Below the pieces are notes generated by a model that saw only the letters and a program-made list of their open reading frames with translations, did no database searches and was not told the origin of the DNA. This document shows, in pieces, positions 1 through 5,325 of a stretch of DNA of 5,344 nt. Position 1 is the first letter of the stretch. Each line of letters starts with the position of its first letter. The stretch covers positions 2,356,189-2,361,532 of the forward strand of contig KE356579.1 of the NCBI GenBank assembly GCA_000416085.1, in the 5' to 3' direction. The position numbers and the translations under genes were made by a program. The DNA comes from a halophilic archaeon J07HX64 (GTDB taxonomy: Archaea > Halobacteriota > Halobacteria > Halobacteriales > Haloarculaceae).

Positions 1-70
1 CTCGCTCGGGGATGGCCGTCTCGTCGGCATCCCTCCCGGTCGGGCCGACCAGTTCCCAGAGTACCGGCAC
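1..70 (-). CDS. Possible 5' end of a gene leaving the left edge (strand uncertain)
   Basis: On the minus strand a GTG at 70-68 opens a frame that stays open to the window edge and begins V-P-V-L-W-E-L-V-G-P-T-G-R-D. It has many G-first codons, G/C third positions and several acidic residues, as expected of haloarchaeal coding sequence. The frame is open further upstream, with TTG at 79-77 and 76-74 and GTG at 112-110 as other possible starts, so the start is not fixed. A competing reading exists on the plus strand: frame 2 is open from base 2 to a TGA at 80-82 and ends R-H-S-Q-Q, which could be the 3' end of an upstream gene. I slightly favour the minus strand on composition, but at about 25 codons this is weak. 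I recognise no family. Confidence 0.25.
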   Translation of the reverse strand, partial: MPVLWELVGPTGRDADETAIPER

Positions 71-94
71 AGCCAACAATGAGAGAGACAGAGA

Positions 95-110
95 TGAAAT
101 CTTATTTATC
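95..110 (+). promoter_or_regulatory. BRE/TATA-like promoter of the Bat-type regulator gene
   Basis: An AT-rich block, TGAAATCTTATTTATC, sits in otherwise GC-rich DNA. The TTATTTAT core is centred about 27 nt before the ATG at 132, preceded by a TGAAA that resembles a purine/A-rich BRE. This spacing predicts transcription starting at or within a base or two of the ATG, so a leaderless mRNA. It is the main reason for choosing 132 over the upstream in-frame ATG at 12. The reverse complement, GATAAATAAG, is also TATA-like, so the block could in principle fire both ways. Confidence 0.55.
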
Positions 111-131
111 ACTGCCGGGAGTAACGGAGCT

Positions 132-1682
132 ATGGACGAGCAGTTCGAGCGAGCACCGGTTGGAATCCTCGAGGTCGACCCGACCGGGACCGTTCGGGCG
201 GTGAACGAGAGCGCAGACACACTCCTGGAGGTGGGGTCAGCCGCGGTCGTCGACGAGCCGATCGGGTCGGTGTTTCCGATGTCGGTGGAGGCGAGCGTGT
301 CGCAGGCGTTCGAGACACCGCCCGAGGAGCGGTTGTCGGTCGAGGAGTTCTACCCCGACCTCGACAGGTGGTTCGAGGTGACGGTCGTTCCAGCAGACGA
401 CACCGTGTTCGTCTACGTCCGGGACGTGACCGACCGGCACCGACTCGAGCAGACGCTGACACAGCGGGAGGCCGATATCACACGGCTGACTGTAATAAAC
501 GAACTCATCTCGGACGTGCTTGCGGCGCTCGTTGAGGCCTCCACGCGCGAGGAGATCGCGGAGACAATCTGCACACGGCTGGGCGAGACGGAGCTGTACG
601 ACTTCGCCTGGCTCGGCGAGCGCGAACTGGGGACCGACGATATCGCCGTCCGTGCGGCGTCCGGGGCAACCGGGCGAACACTCGACAACATCGAGAGCGC
701 CCTCGGAACGGGTGAGGATATCCCGGAGGCACGGGCGGTAAACACAGGACAACCCGAGATAGTGCAACCGGTCGGCGCGAACGACTCGGTGCCGACATCG
801 ATCAGACGGGCGGCGTTCGCCGACGGGCTCCAGTCGATGCTCGCCATCCCGCTGACCTACGGCTCGACCGTCTACGGGGTGGTTGGTCTGTACACCTCGG
901 AGCAGGACGCGTTCAGCAGTCGCGAGCGCGCGAGTTTCGGCACAGTCGGCGAGATGGCGGGGTTTGCGGTCAACGCGACCCGCCACCAATCGGTGCTGCT
1001 CTCGGATAGGGTGGTCGAACTCAGACTCCGGATCACCGACCGCGCGGACCCGCTCGTGGCCGCCGCCGCCGAGCACGAGGCCTCACTCTCGGTCGACGGG
1101 CTGGTTCCGGAAACCGAGACGCCGCTGTGTTATCTGACCGTCGACGGGGCGGAGCCAGCCGACGTTGTCGAGTCGCTCGCCGCGACCGAGATGATCGAGT
1201 CGATACGGGTCGTCGACGGAACCGGTGGCTCCGTCGAGGTCGGACTCGGGGGTGACAGCCTGCTCGGTCGGCTGCTCAGCCGGGGTGGGACCGTCACGTC
1301 GGCAACCTTCGACAGCTCCGGTGGCACGGTCACAGTCGATATCTCACCCGAGGAGGACCTCCGCAGACTCGCGGACGGGGTCACACGTGGGTTCGACGCC
1401 GAGGTGGCAGCGAAACGCGAGCGCGACGAGGAGATCGTCACCCCACAGGCGTTCCGCGACCGTCTCAGCAACCGGCTGACCGAGCGCCAGGAGAGCGCGC
1501 TCCGGACCGCGTACCTCGCCGATTACTTTGAGTCCCCCCGCGAGAGCACCGCCGAGGAGGTTGCCGGGGCGCTTGATATCACTGGACCGACACTGTTACA
1601 CCATCTCCGGGCTGGTCAGCGCAAGCTTCTCGCCGAGTTTTTTGACCTGCACGAGGACCACCCGCGGTCGCAAGGGCAGTGA
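132..1682 (+). CDS. Bat-type sensor-regulator, PAS-GAF-BAT-HTH_10
   Basis: A 516-residue cytoplasmic one-component regulator of the bacterio-opsin-activator type: sensory domains at the N terminus and a helix-turn-helix at the C terminus. Visible domains are a PAS-like fold at about 4-100 (APVGILEVDPTG to FVYVRDVTDR), a short helical linker, a GAF-like domain at about 119-282 (SMLAIPLTYGSTVYGVVGLY), the GAF/HTH-associated BAT region at about 290-445, and an HTH_10 domain at about 449-503 with the hallmark LTERQ, AYxADYFxxPRE and TxxEVAxALxIT, ending in a recognition-helix segment LLHHLRAGQRKL. The frame extends up to an ATG at 12, but those 40 residues are not domain-like and the TATA-like box sits just before 132. 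There is no histidine-kinase or receiver domain, so it probably senses a small ligand, light or redox state directly. The ligand and target genes cannot be read from the sequence. The family includes Halobacterium Bat, but nothing here shows that it controls opsin genes, so no symbol is given. Confidence 0.9.
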   Translation: MDEQFERAPVGILEVDPTGTVRAVNESADTLLEVGSAAVVDEPIGSVFPMSVEASVSQAFETPPEERLSVEEFYPDLDRWFEVTVVPADDTVFVYVRDVTDRHRLEQTLTQREADITRLTVINELISDVLAALVEASTREEIAETICTRLGETELYDFAWLGERELGTDDIAVRAASGATGRTLDNIESALGTGEDIPEARAVNTGQPEIVQPVGANDSVPTSIRRAAFADGLQSMLAIPLTYGSTVYGVVGLYTSEQDAFSSRERASFGTVGEMAGFAVNATRHQSVLLSDRVVELRLRITDRADPLVAAAAEHEASLSVDGLVPETETPLCYLTVDGAEPADVVESLAATEMIESIRVVDGTGGSVEVGLGGDSLLGRLLSRGGTVTSATFDSSGGTVTVDISPEEDLRRLADGVTRGFDAEVAAKRERDEEIVTPQAFRDRLSNRLTERQESALRTAYLADYFESPRESTAEEVAGALDITGPTLLHHLRAGQRKLLAEFFDLHEDHPRSQGQ

Positions 1683-1683
1683 T

Positions 1684-1716
1684 TATGTATCTCGCCACCA
1701 AACAATCTCGATAGGT
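1684..1716 (+). promoter_or_regulatory. Possible TATA-like box and AGGT ribosome-binding element before the HalX gene
   Basis: The 39-bp gap between the two genes holds an AT-rich TTATGTAT (1684-1691), which would put a transcript start near 1713. It also holds AGGT (1713-1716), five bases before the ATG at 1722 and a partial match to the anti-Shine-Dalgarno complement. Either the HalX gene is co-transcribed with the Bat-type gene and uses the AGGT, or it has its own promoter with a very short leader. The sequence does not decide this. Confidence 0.3.
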
Positions 1717-1721
1717 TGGAT

Positions 1722-2303
1722 ATGGCAGAAGATACGACAACGTCTCTCCCGGTTGCGCTCGTGGTGGACGATGAAAAAGAGGTTGCCGACGCGTACGCGC
1801 TCCGGTTGCGCGGGATCTGCGATGTCGAAACCGTCTACAACGGGCCGAGCGCACTGGAGGTGCTCTCGGAGAAGACAGTTGATCTCATGCTGCTGGACCG
1901 CCATATGCCGGGGATGTCCGGCGACGAGGTGCTCGAGGAGTTGAACAACCGCGACTACGACGGCCGGGTAGTGATGGTGACCGCAATCGACCCCGGGTTC
2001 GACGTGCTGGACATGCCCTTTGACGACTATCTGTGCAAACCTGTCGACCGTGAGGATATCAGAGAGGTCATCGGACACCAGTCGACGATTCTGGGCTACA
2101 AACTGCTCGGCGAGTACTTCAGCGCCGAGTCGAAACGGCAGGTGATTACCGCCGAGGTCGATGCCGAACGGCGGGCTGACCACGACGAGTACCAACGGAT
2201 TGCGACCCACGCCCGCCAACTCGAGCAGCGCGCGCGCCGACTCATCGACGAGTCCCCGGACCTGCTGGCGGAGTTCGACGCTGTCGATCGGGAAGGGCGC
2301 TGA
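1722..2303 (+). CDS. HalX-domain response regulator (receiver + HalX)
   Basis: A 193-residue protein with an N-terminal CheY-like receiver (about 9-120) and a C-terminal HalX helical domain (about 125-190), an architecture largely restricted to haloarchaea. The receiver is complete: acidic pair D16-D17, predicted phosphoacceptor D59 in LLDRHMPGMSG, T87 in MVTA, and K106 followed by P107. The HalX part is charged and helical, with several heptad-like Leu/Ala positions (LGEYFSAESKRQ, then ARQLEQRARRL), so it may dimerise. There is no recognisable DNA-binding domain, so output is probably through protein contacts; the HalX partner is not known to me. I chose the ATG at 1722; a TTG two codons earlier (1716) is in frame but less likely. 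The gene lies 39 bp after the Bat-type gene on the same strand and may form an operon with it. No intact histidine kinase lies in the window; the nearest, at 3398-4452, is frameshifted. Confidence 0.9.
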   Translation: MAEDTTTSLPVALVVDDEKEVADAYALRLRGICDVETVYNGPSALEVLSEKTVDLMLLDRHMPGMSGDEVLEELNNRDYDGRVVMVTAIDPGFDVLDMPFDDYLCKPVDREDIREVIGHQSTILGYKLLGEYFSAESKRQVITAEVDAERRADHDEYQRIATHARQLEQRARRLIDESPDLLAEFDAVDREGR

Positions 2304-2534
2304 ACCCGCTGTGAACCGACGAACGGTACCGGCCGACTTTCTGGACAGTTGACGTCGAAACGGGGTTGTTCCCACGATCTGGAGTGAAAAGTAGACACTC
2401 GGGACAGAGGATAGTCTGACACAACTCGGGGGGTGGGCGGGTCTAATCCAAACGGTTCGGGTCCCGTGAGCAAACAGACGCGGCGGTCCGGGACGTCGGC
2501 GGAGAGAGCGTGACAGGTCCGCCTGTGTCGGGGT
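2304..2534. other. Convergent intergenic region, no gene seen
   Basis: 231 bp between the stop of the HalX gene (+) and the stop of the DUF7511-like gene (-). Frames crossing it lack haloarchaeal composition and run through flanking genes as shadows. Two weak hairpins are visible. One is GAGTG/CACTC (2382-2386 and 2396-2400, 9-nt loop) with an A-run in its loop. The other is ACAGG/CCTGT around a 4-nt loop, annotated separately. A piece near 2453-2470, ACGGTTCGGGTCCCGT, superficially resembles a tRNA T-arm, but no other tRNA parts accompany it. No convincing T-tract terminator is seen on either strand. Confidence 0.6.
2513..2526 (-). terminator. Short hairpin just after the DUF7511-like gene
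   Basis: ACAGG-TCCG-CCTGT forms a 5-bp stem with a 4-nt loop, ending 8 nt beyond the stop codon of the minus-strand gene. Its position suits a 3'-end structure. On the minus strand it is not followed by a U-tract, which archaeal intrinsic termination usually needs, so it may be only an mRNA 3' stem or chance. Confidence 0.2.
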
Positions 2535-2711
2535 TCACCGGTGTTGTTCCAGGTCGACGGTGGCATCTGCCGCGACTGTTATCCACTCGGTCGGCGGGAC
2601 ATCGCTGTCCTCGTCCAGGTCGGCAACAAACGTTATCTTGCCCTCCTCCTGGTTGTGGAGGAGTTCGACGTTTCGTAGTTCGGCCATCTCGGGAAACGTT
2701 GTGGTGGACAT
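2535..2711 (-). CDS. Small DUF7511-like haloarchaeal protein
   Basis: A 58-residue acidic protein with no signal peptide or membrane segment. Its C-terminal half carries the pattern T-x-W-I-T then V-x-L-E-x-x-R (T41, W43-T45, V52, L54, E55, R58), which I recognise from memory as the haloarchaeal DUF7511 family: short proteins of unknown function ending in a conserved WIT...LE..R motif. The frame continues upstream to an ATG at 2813, but that part overlaps the winged-helix gene and is a shadow of it. The ATG at 2711 gives the family's usual length and begins MSTTTFPEMAELRN. It starts 13 nt after the stop of the winged-helix gene, so the two are very likely one transcript, and the protein may act with or modulate that regulator. 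Function is unknown; the family assignment needs a profile search. Confidence 0.75.
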   Translation of the reverse strand: MSTTTFPEMAELRNVELLHNQEEGKITFVADLDEDSDVPPTEWITVAADATVDLEQHR

Positions 2712-2724
2712 TGTTCTCTGTGTA

Positions 2725-3183
2725 TCAGTCGTCAGCCGGTGGTTGTGTGCCGGCGGTTTGCTCGGAGGGCCTGCGGGCACCGTCCTCGACGCGTGCGTCG
2801 AAGCCGTCGGCACCGAAGTTGACCTCGAGAGCGGACACGGTGGCGTGGAACTGCTTGCAGTGGTTGCCGTCGGACGCGATGGACAGCGTCGACTCGACGA
2901 GGCCGGCCTCCTCGAGTTCCTCCAGACGGCGGTACACCGTCGCCTTCGAGACGCCGGTGGCGTCGATCAGCTCCCGGCCGGTCCGGGGCTGCTCGACGAC
3001 GGCCTCGAAGACGCAGTAGGTGTACTCGTCACCGAGCAGGTCGAGCAGGTCGGCCGCCTCGACCGGTGCCTGCTGGTCGGACTGTTCGGAGTTCGTGCGT
3101 GCGACACTACCAGGTGCCTCCGGCGGATCGCTCGGAAGGTGGCGGGGTGTTTCTCCCATATACATACCCATGCACTGTCCCAT
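2725..3183 (-). CDS. Winged-helix (ArsR-like) transcriptional regulator
   Basis: A 152-residue DNA-binding protein. The winged helix spans about 43-123: LLDLLGDEYTYCVFEAV (helix 1), RTGRELIDATGVSKATVYRRLEEL (helix-turn-helix with recognition helix at about 79-90), EEAGLVES, then a wing and strand (SIASDGNHCKQFHATV). This is a common haloarchaeal ArsR-like layout. The N-terminal 42 and C-terminal 25 or so residues are polar and probably disordered. Four in-frame ATGs lie within the first nine codons (3183, 3171, 3165, 3159), so the start is uncertain; I give the longest. C57, and H108-C109 with H113 in the wing, are unusual enough to suggest metal or redox sensing, but this is inference. It is the first gene of a unit with the DUF7511-like gene. 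An 18-bp dyad 17 bp upstream of the 3183 start suggests autoregulation. The effector and other targets are unknown. Confidence 0.85.
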   Translation of the reverse strand: MGQCMGMYMGETPRHLPSDPPEAPGSVARTNSEQSDQQAPVEAADLLDLLGDEYTYCVFEAVVEQPRTGRELIDATGVSKATVYRRLEELEEAGLVESTLSIASDGNHCKQFHATVSALEVNFGADGFDARVEDGARRPSEQTAGTQPPADD

Positions 3184-3200
3184 ACTGGGTTCCTATGCTA

Positions 3201-3218
3201 GGCATCTGTACCGATGCC
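3201..3218. promoter_or_regulatory. Near-perfect 18-bp palindrome, candidate operator
   Basis: GGCATCTGTACCGATGCC has eight of nine positions in dyad symmetry, the only mismatch being T3207/C3212, around a central GTAC. It lies 17 bp before the most upstream start of the winged-helix gene, where the transcript start would fall if TACTACTA (3230-3223, minus strand) is the TATA element. Length and symmetry suit a homodimeric winged-helix repressor. Binding by the adjacent protein is inference. Confidence 0.5.
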
Positions 3219-3222
3219 GGTC

Positions 3223-3230
3223 TAGTAGTA
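3223..3230 (-). promoter_or_regulatory. Possible TATA-like element of the winged-helix/DUF7511 unit
   Basis: On the minus strand TACTACTA is the AT-richer block nearest the gene. It predicts a start near 3199 and a leader of about 16 nt to the ATG at 3183. The match to TATA is weak. Another candidate, CTATACAG (3285-3278), would imply a leader of about 70 nt. Confidence 0.25.
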
Positions 3231-3299
3231 ACGACTGTCGAGGCGGCCCGCCCTGTCGACTCCGGATATCTCGTTCTGTATAGCTAGCCTGCACAACTA

Positions 3300-3314
3300 A
3301 GCCTGTACGAGGCT
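3300..3314. repeat. Inverted repeat AGCCT-GTACG-AGGCT in the divergent promoter region
   Basis: Five-base arms flank a 5-nt spacer. It shares the CTGTAC core with the dyad at 3201-3218, and a third copy, CTGTAT, sits at 3276-3281. It may be a second, weaker operator on the kinase side of the divergent region, or chance. Confidence 0.3.
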
Positions 3315-3367
3315 AACAACAGTGTAAATGGAGCACCCGGACCCAACCACAAAACTAACATCGACAA

Positions 3368-3375
3368 GATATGTA
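3368..3375 (+). promoter_or_regulatory. TATA-like box of the sensor kinase gene
   Basis: GATATGTA is centred about 27 nt before the ATG at 3398 and predicts a leaderless transcript from that codon. It overlaps the alternative in-frame ATG at 3371, which argues against 3371 as the start. Confidence 0.4.
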
Positions 3376-3751
3376 CGGCAAATTAGCCAGTGATACGATG
3401 TCAGGAGAGCAACCCGGCAGGCCGACGTTGTCTCTGTCGGAGTATCCCGACCCGGCGTGTAGTTTCACAACGGTCGACGGCACGCCGGTCGTGGAGACGA
3501 CGAACGCGGCCTTCGAGACGCAGTTCGGCGCGGGCGCGGAGGGGATGCCGGTTGCGGACGCGCTCGAGCGCCCCGGACTGGAGCTGTCTCACGGCTCCGG
3601 TCACGTGCCCCGCCGACTGGCACAGGAGGAGTCCTTTCGCGTGCGCACAAGTGTAAACGGCGAGTCGCCGGGTCAGGAGGGGTCGGGCGAGACGGGACAC
3701 GGGGAGCACCCGGACAAGGAGTATCTCGTCAGGACCGTCACCACCGGTGAC

Positions 3752-3756
3752 GGGGG
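3752..3756 (+). other. First frameshift site in the kinase gene, G5 run
   Basis: With five G the PAS frame reads T-G-D-G-G-G-stop. With four G it reads T-G-D-G-E-G-D-G-L-L-L-F-V-E-A and runs directly into the HisKA frame. The extra base is thus most simply one G in this homopolymer. A GTG at 3747 could restart translation in the second frame, overlapping the first by 17 nt. Confidence 0.75.
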
Positions 3757-4227
3757 AGGGTGATGGGCTGTTGTTGTTCGTCGAGGCGCCGGACAGGGGT
3801 GGGTCGACACGAGGGAAGCTCGGTATCGACCACGTGGCGAGTGTGGTGAGCCACGACCTGCGGAACCCGCTCGATGTCGCCAGGGCCCGCCTCGACGCCG
3901 GACGGGCGCTCGACGAGGACGAGCACTTCGACCACGTCGAGCAGGCCCACGAGCGCATGGAGCGGATCATCCAGGACGTCCTGACAATCGCCCGCGGCGA
4001 GGAGGTTGTCGAACCGGACGACACGGTCGACCTGACATCGGTCGCGGAGACCGCCTGGGAGACCGTCGAGACAAACGGTGCGGTGCTGGAGATTGACGGG
4101 CCACTCCCGACAGCTACCGCCGATCCGGACCGCGTGACACGCCTGTTCGAGAACCTGTTTCGAAACGCCGTGGAACACGGCTCGACGGCCACCCGACGGT
4201 CACACAGCGTGTCGGTCACGGTGGGTC

Positions 4228-4248
4228 GGCTCGACGATGATGACAGAC
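4228..4248 (+). other. Second frameshift site in the kinase gene, between N-box and G1 box
   Basis: Frame 2 is family-like up to V-T-V-G-R-L-D-D, and frame 3 from [12 protein letters not shown]. One base too many lies in the GACGATGATGAC stretch between them. Dropping the T at 4241, for example, gives R-L-D-D-E-T-D-G-F-Y-V. The exact base cannot be fixed. Two adjacent ATGs (4237, 4240) lie in frame 3, but a product starting there would lack the N-box. Confidence 0.65.
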
Positions 4249-4468
4249 GGGTTCTACGTTGCGGACGACGGCCCCGGTATCGCCCCGGAGCACAGAGAGC
4301 GGGTGTTCGAACCCGGCTTCAGCACCGACGACCACGGCACGGGGCTGGGGCTGGCGATCGTCGCACGTATCGCCGACCTGCACGGCTGGTCCATCGCGGT
4401 CACCCCCTCGGAGGCCGACGGGGCCCGGTTCGGGGTCACCGGTGTCGAGTAGGGTCCATACCAGAAGC

Positions 4469-4476
4469 TCTTTTTT
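4469..4476 (+). promoter_or_regulatory. T-run: possible kinase terminator and/or protease promoter
   Basis: TCTTTTTT begins 17 nt after the kinase stop, so it could act as an archaeal U-tract terminator. The same block is centred about 27 nt before the ATG at 4501, the spacing of a TATA box for a leaderless transcript, and is preceded by CAGAAG, a possible BRE. Both roles are compatible. Confidence 0.4.
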
Positions 4477-4500
4477 GAGGCGGTTCCCAGACAGAGTCAG

Positions 4501-5325
4501 ATGGGTGATTCCTCACCGGACACCCGCCGAGGTCCGGACGGTGTCGACTGGGCGCAGTGGCTCCAACGTCACGCCGAGCAGCCGCTGGCCCGGGTGCCGG
4601 ACGCGAGCACCCGCGGGGACACCATCGTGCAGGTGGCGCTGGTGCTGGTGGCGGCGCTCGCTCTACAGTTGGTGTTCGTGGCGTTCGCTGCGACACTGCT
4701 CGGGGGCGCAGACATCACGAGGGAGAGCGCGCCGGTTGTGTTTCTTGCGCTCGTGCAGGCGGTCGGGTTGCTCGCCTTTCTGGTGGCCGGACTCGCGTAC
4801 CTCCGTCGACGCGACGACCCGACACTGGTCGGTATCCGCCGGCCGACCCGCCACGACATCGGCACGATACTCGTCGGATTCGTCGTCCTCGTTGGAATCG
4901 CCTATACCACGGAACTGCTGTTCGAGGCTCTCGGGTTCGAACTGGCACAGAACCAGGCCGTTATCCAGGGCAGAGAGAACCCCGAACTGTTTCTCGTCTT
5001 CATCCCGATCCAGTTTCTGGTGACCGGACCGGCGGAGGAACTACTCTTTCGCGGTGTGGTCCAAGGGCTCCTGCGCCGGGCCTACGGTGTCGTGCCGGCG
5101 ATCGCCGTCTCGTCTGCGCTGTTCTCGCTCGCGCACTACTCCGCGCTGATAGGTGAGGGGGACCTGTTGCCGGCCTTTCTCACCCTGTTTCTCTCCGGGG
5201 TCGTGCTCGGCACACTGTACGAGTACAGCCGGACACTGCTTGTACCGGTTGTAACCCACGCCGTCTGGAACGCGTTCGTGTTCGGCACACTGTACGTCGG
5301 GACCGTCCAAAGTATCGCCTGGTGA
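4501..5325 (+). CDS. CPBP-family (CAAX/Abi) intramembrane glutamic protease
   Basis: A 274-residue polytopic membrane protein. A polar N-terminal tail of about 40 residues precedes hydrophobic segments at about 42-68, 77-101 and 120-146, then the protease core. The three family motifs are all present: EELLFRG (E179, E180, R184), FSLAH (F208, H212) and HAVWN (H253, N257), which form the catalytic site of CPBP/Rce1-type glutamic proteases inside the membrane. In other organisms such proteins process prenylated CAAX proteins or small peptides; the archaeal substrate is unknown. The ATG at 4501 follows a TATA-like T-run at leaderless spacing, and the frame is intact to the TGA at 5323-5325. It lies 48 bp after the kinase stop on the same strand, but the T-run suggests separate transcription. 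No symbol is given because family members are too diverse. Confidence 0.92.
   Translation: MGDSSPDTRRGPDGVDWAQWLQRHAEQPLARVPDASTRGDTIVQVALVLVAALALQLVFVAFAATLLGGADITRESAPVVFLALVQAVGLLAFLVAGLAYLRRRDDPTLVGIRRPTRHDIGTILVGFVVLVGIAYTTELLFEALGFELAQNQAVIQGRENPELFLVFIPIQFLVTGPAEELLFRGVVQGLLRRAYGVVPAIAVSSALFSLAHYSALIGEGDLLPAFLTLFLSGVVLGTLYEYSRTLLVPVVTHAVWNAFVFGTLYVGTVQSIAW

Larger units (their letters stand above)
3398..4452 (+). pseudogene. PAS-HisKA-HATPase sensor histidine kinase, broken by two +1 frameshifts
   Basis: Three consecutive frames together spell one soluble haloarchaeal histidine kinase of about 350 residues. Frame 1 (3398-3763) carries a PAS-like N terminus (YPDPACSFTTVDGTPVVETTN) and stops at TGA 3761-3763. 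Frame 2 carries the HisKA H-box SHDLRNPLDV, with the predicted phosphoacceptor His codon at 3852-3854 (residue 152 after repair), and the N-box [10 protein letters not shown] (N256). Frame 3 carries the G1 box DDGPGI (about 289-294), the F-box-like VFEPGFST and the G2 box HGTGLGLAI (G313 on), ending at TAG 4450-4452. Removing one base near each junction restores a single frame with family-like junctions. Every catalytic motif survives, so the damage is very recent, a sequencing error, or bypassed by recoding. As read, no frame encodes a full kinase. No membrane segments are seen. The likely partner is a receiver or HalX protein; the one at 1722-2303 is the only candidate in the window. An earlier ATG at 3371 is in frame. 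Confidence 0.85.

Noticed and set aside
12..131. N-terminal extension of the Bat-type regulator from the ATG at 12
   Set aside because: The 40 extra residues are Ser/Thr/Gly-rich and not domain-like, and a TATA-like box lies inside them at leaderless spacing from 132.
237..1076. Long minus-strand frame of 279 codons opposite the Bat-type gene
   Set aside because: Arg/His-rich composition unlike haloarchaeal proteins, and fully overlapped by recognisable PAS and GAF domains on the plus strand.
1683..2375. Long minus-strand frame opposite the HalX gene
   Set aside because: It is rich in His, Arg and Val with no recognisable domain, while the opposite frame is a clear receiver-HalX protein; it is an antisense shadow.
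2453..2470. tRNA T-arm-like piece that might mark an integration site
   Set aside because: The loop does not fit the TTCRA consensus well, and no acceptor, anticodon or D-arm sequence surrounds it. No integrase or flanking repeat is seen.
2560..3201. Plus-strand frame opposite the winged-helix unit
   Set aside because: Its composition mirrors the minus-strand genes, and the minus strand carries the clear helix-turn-helix and WIT motifs.
4237..4452. Frame-3 fragment as a designed stand-alone ATPase subunit
   Set aside because: A break between N-box and G1 box divides one ATP-binding fold, so the piece could not be expected to fold or bind ATP alone.
3747..4478. Frame-2 kinase fragment as an independent gene starting at GTG 3747
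   Set aside because: It lacks the PAS start and changes to Arg-rich nonsense after the N-box; the real G1 and G2 boxes are in frame 3.
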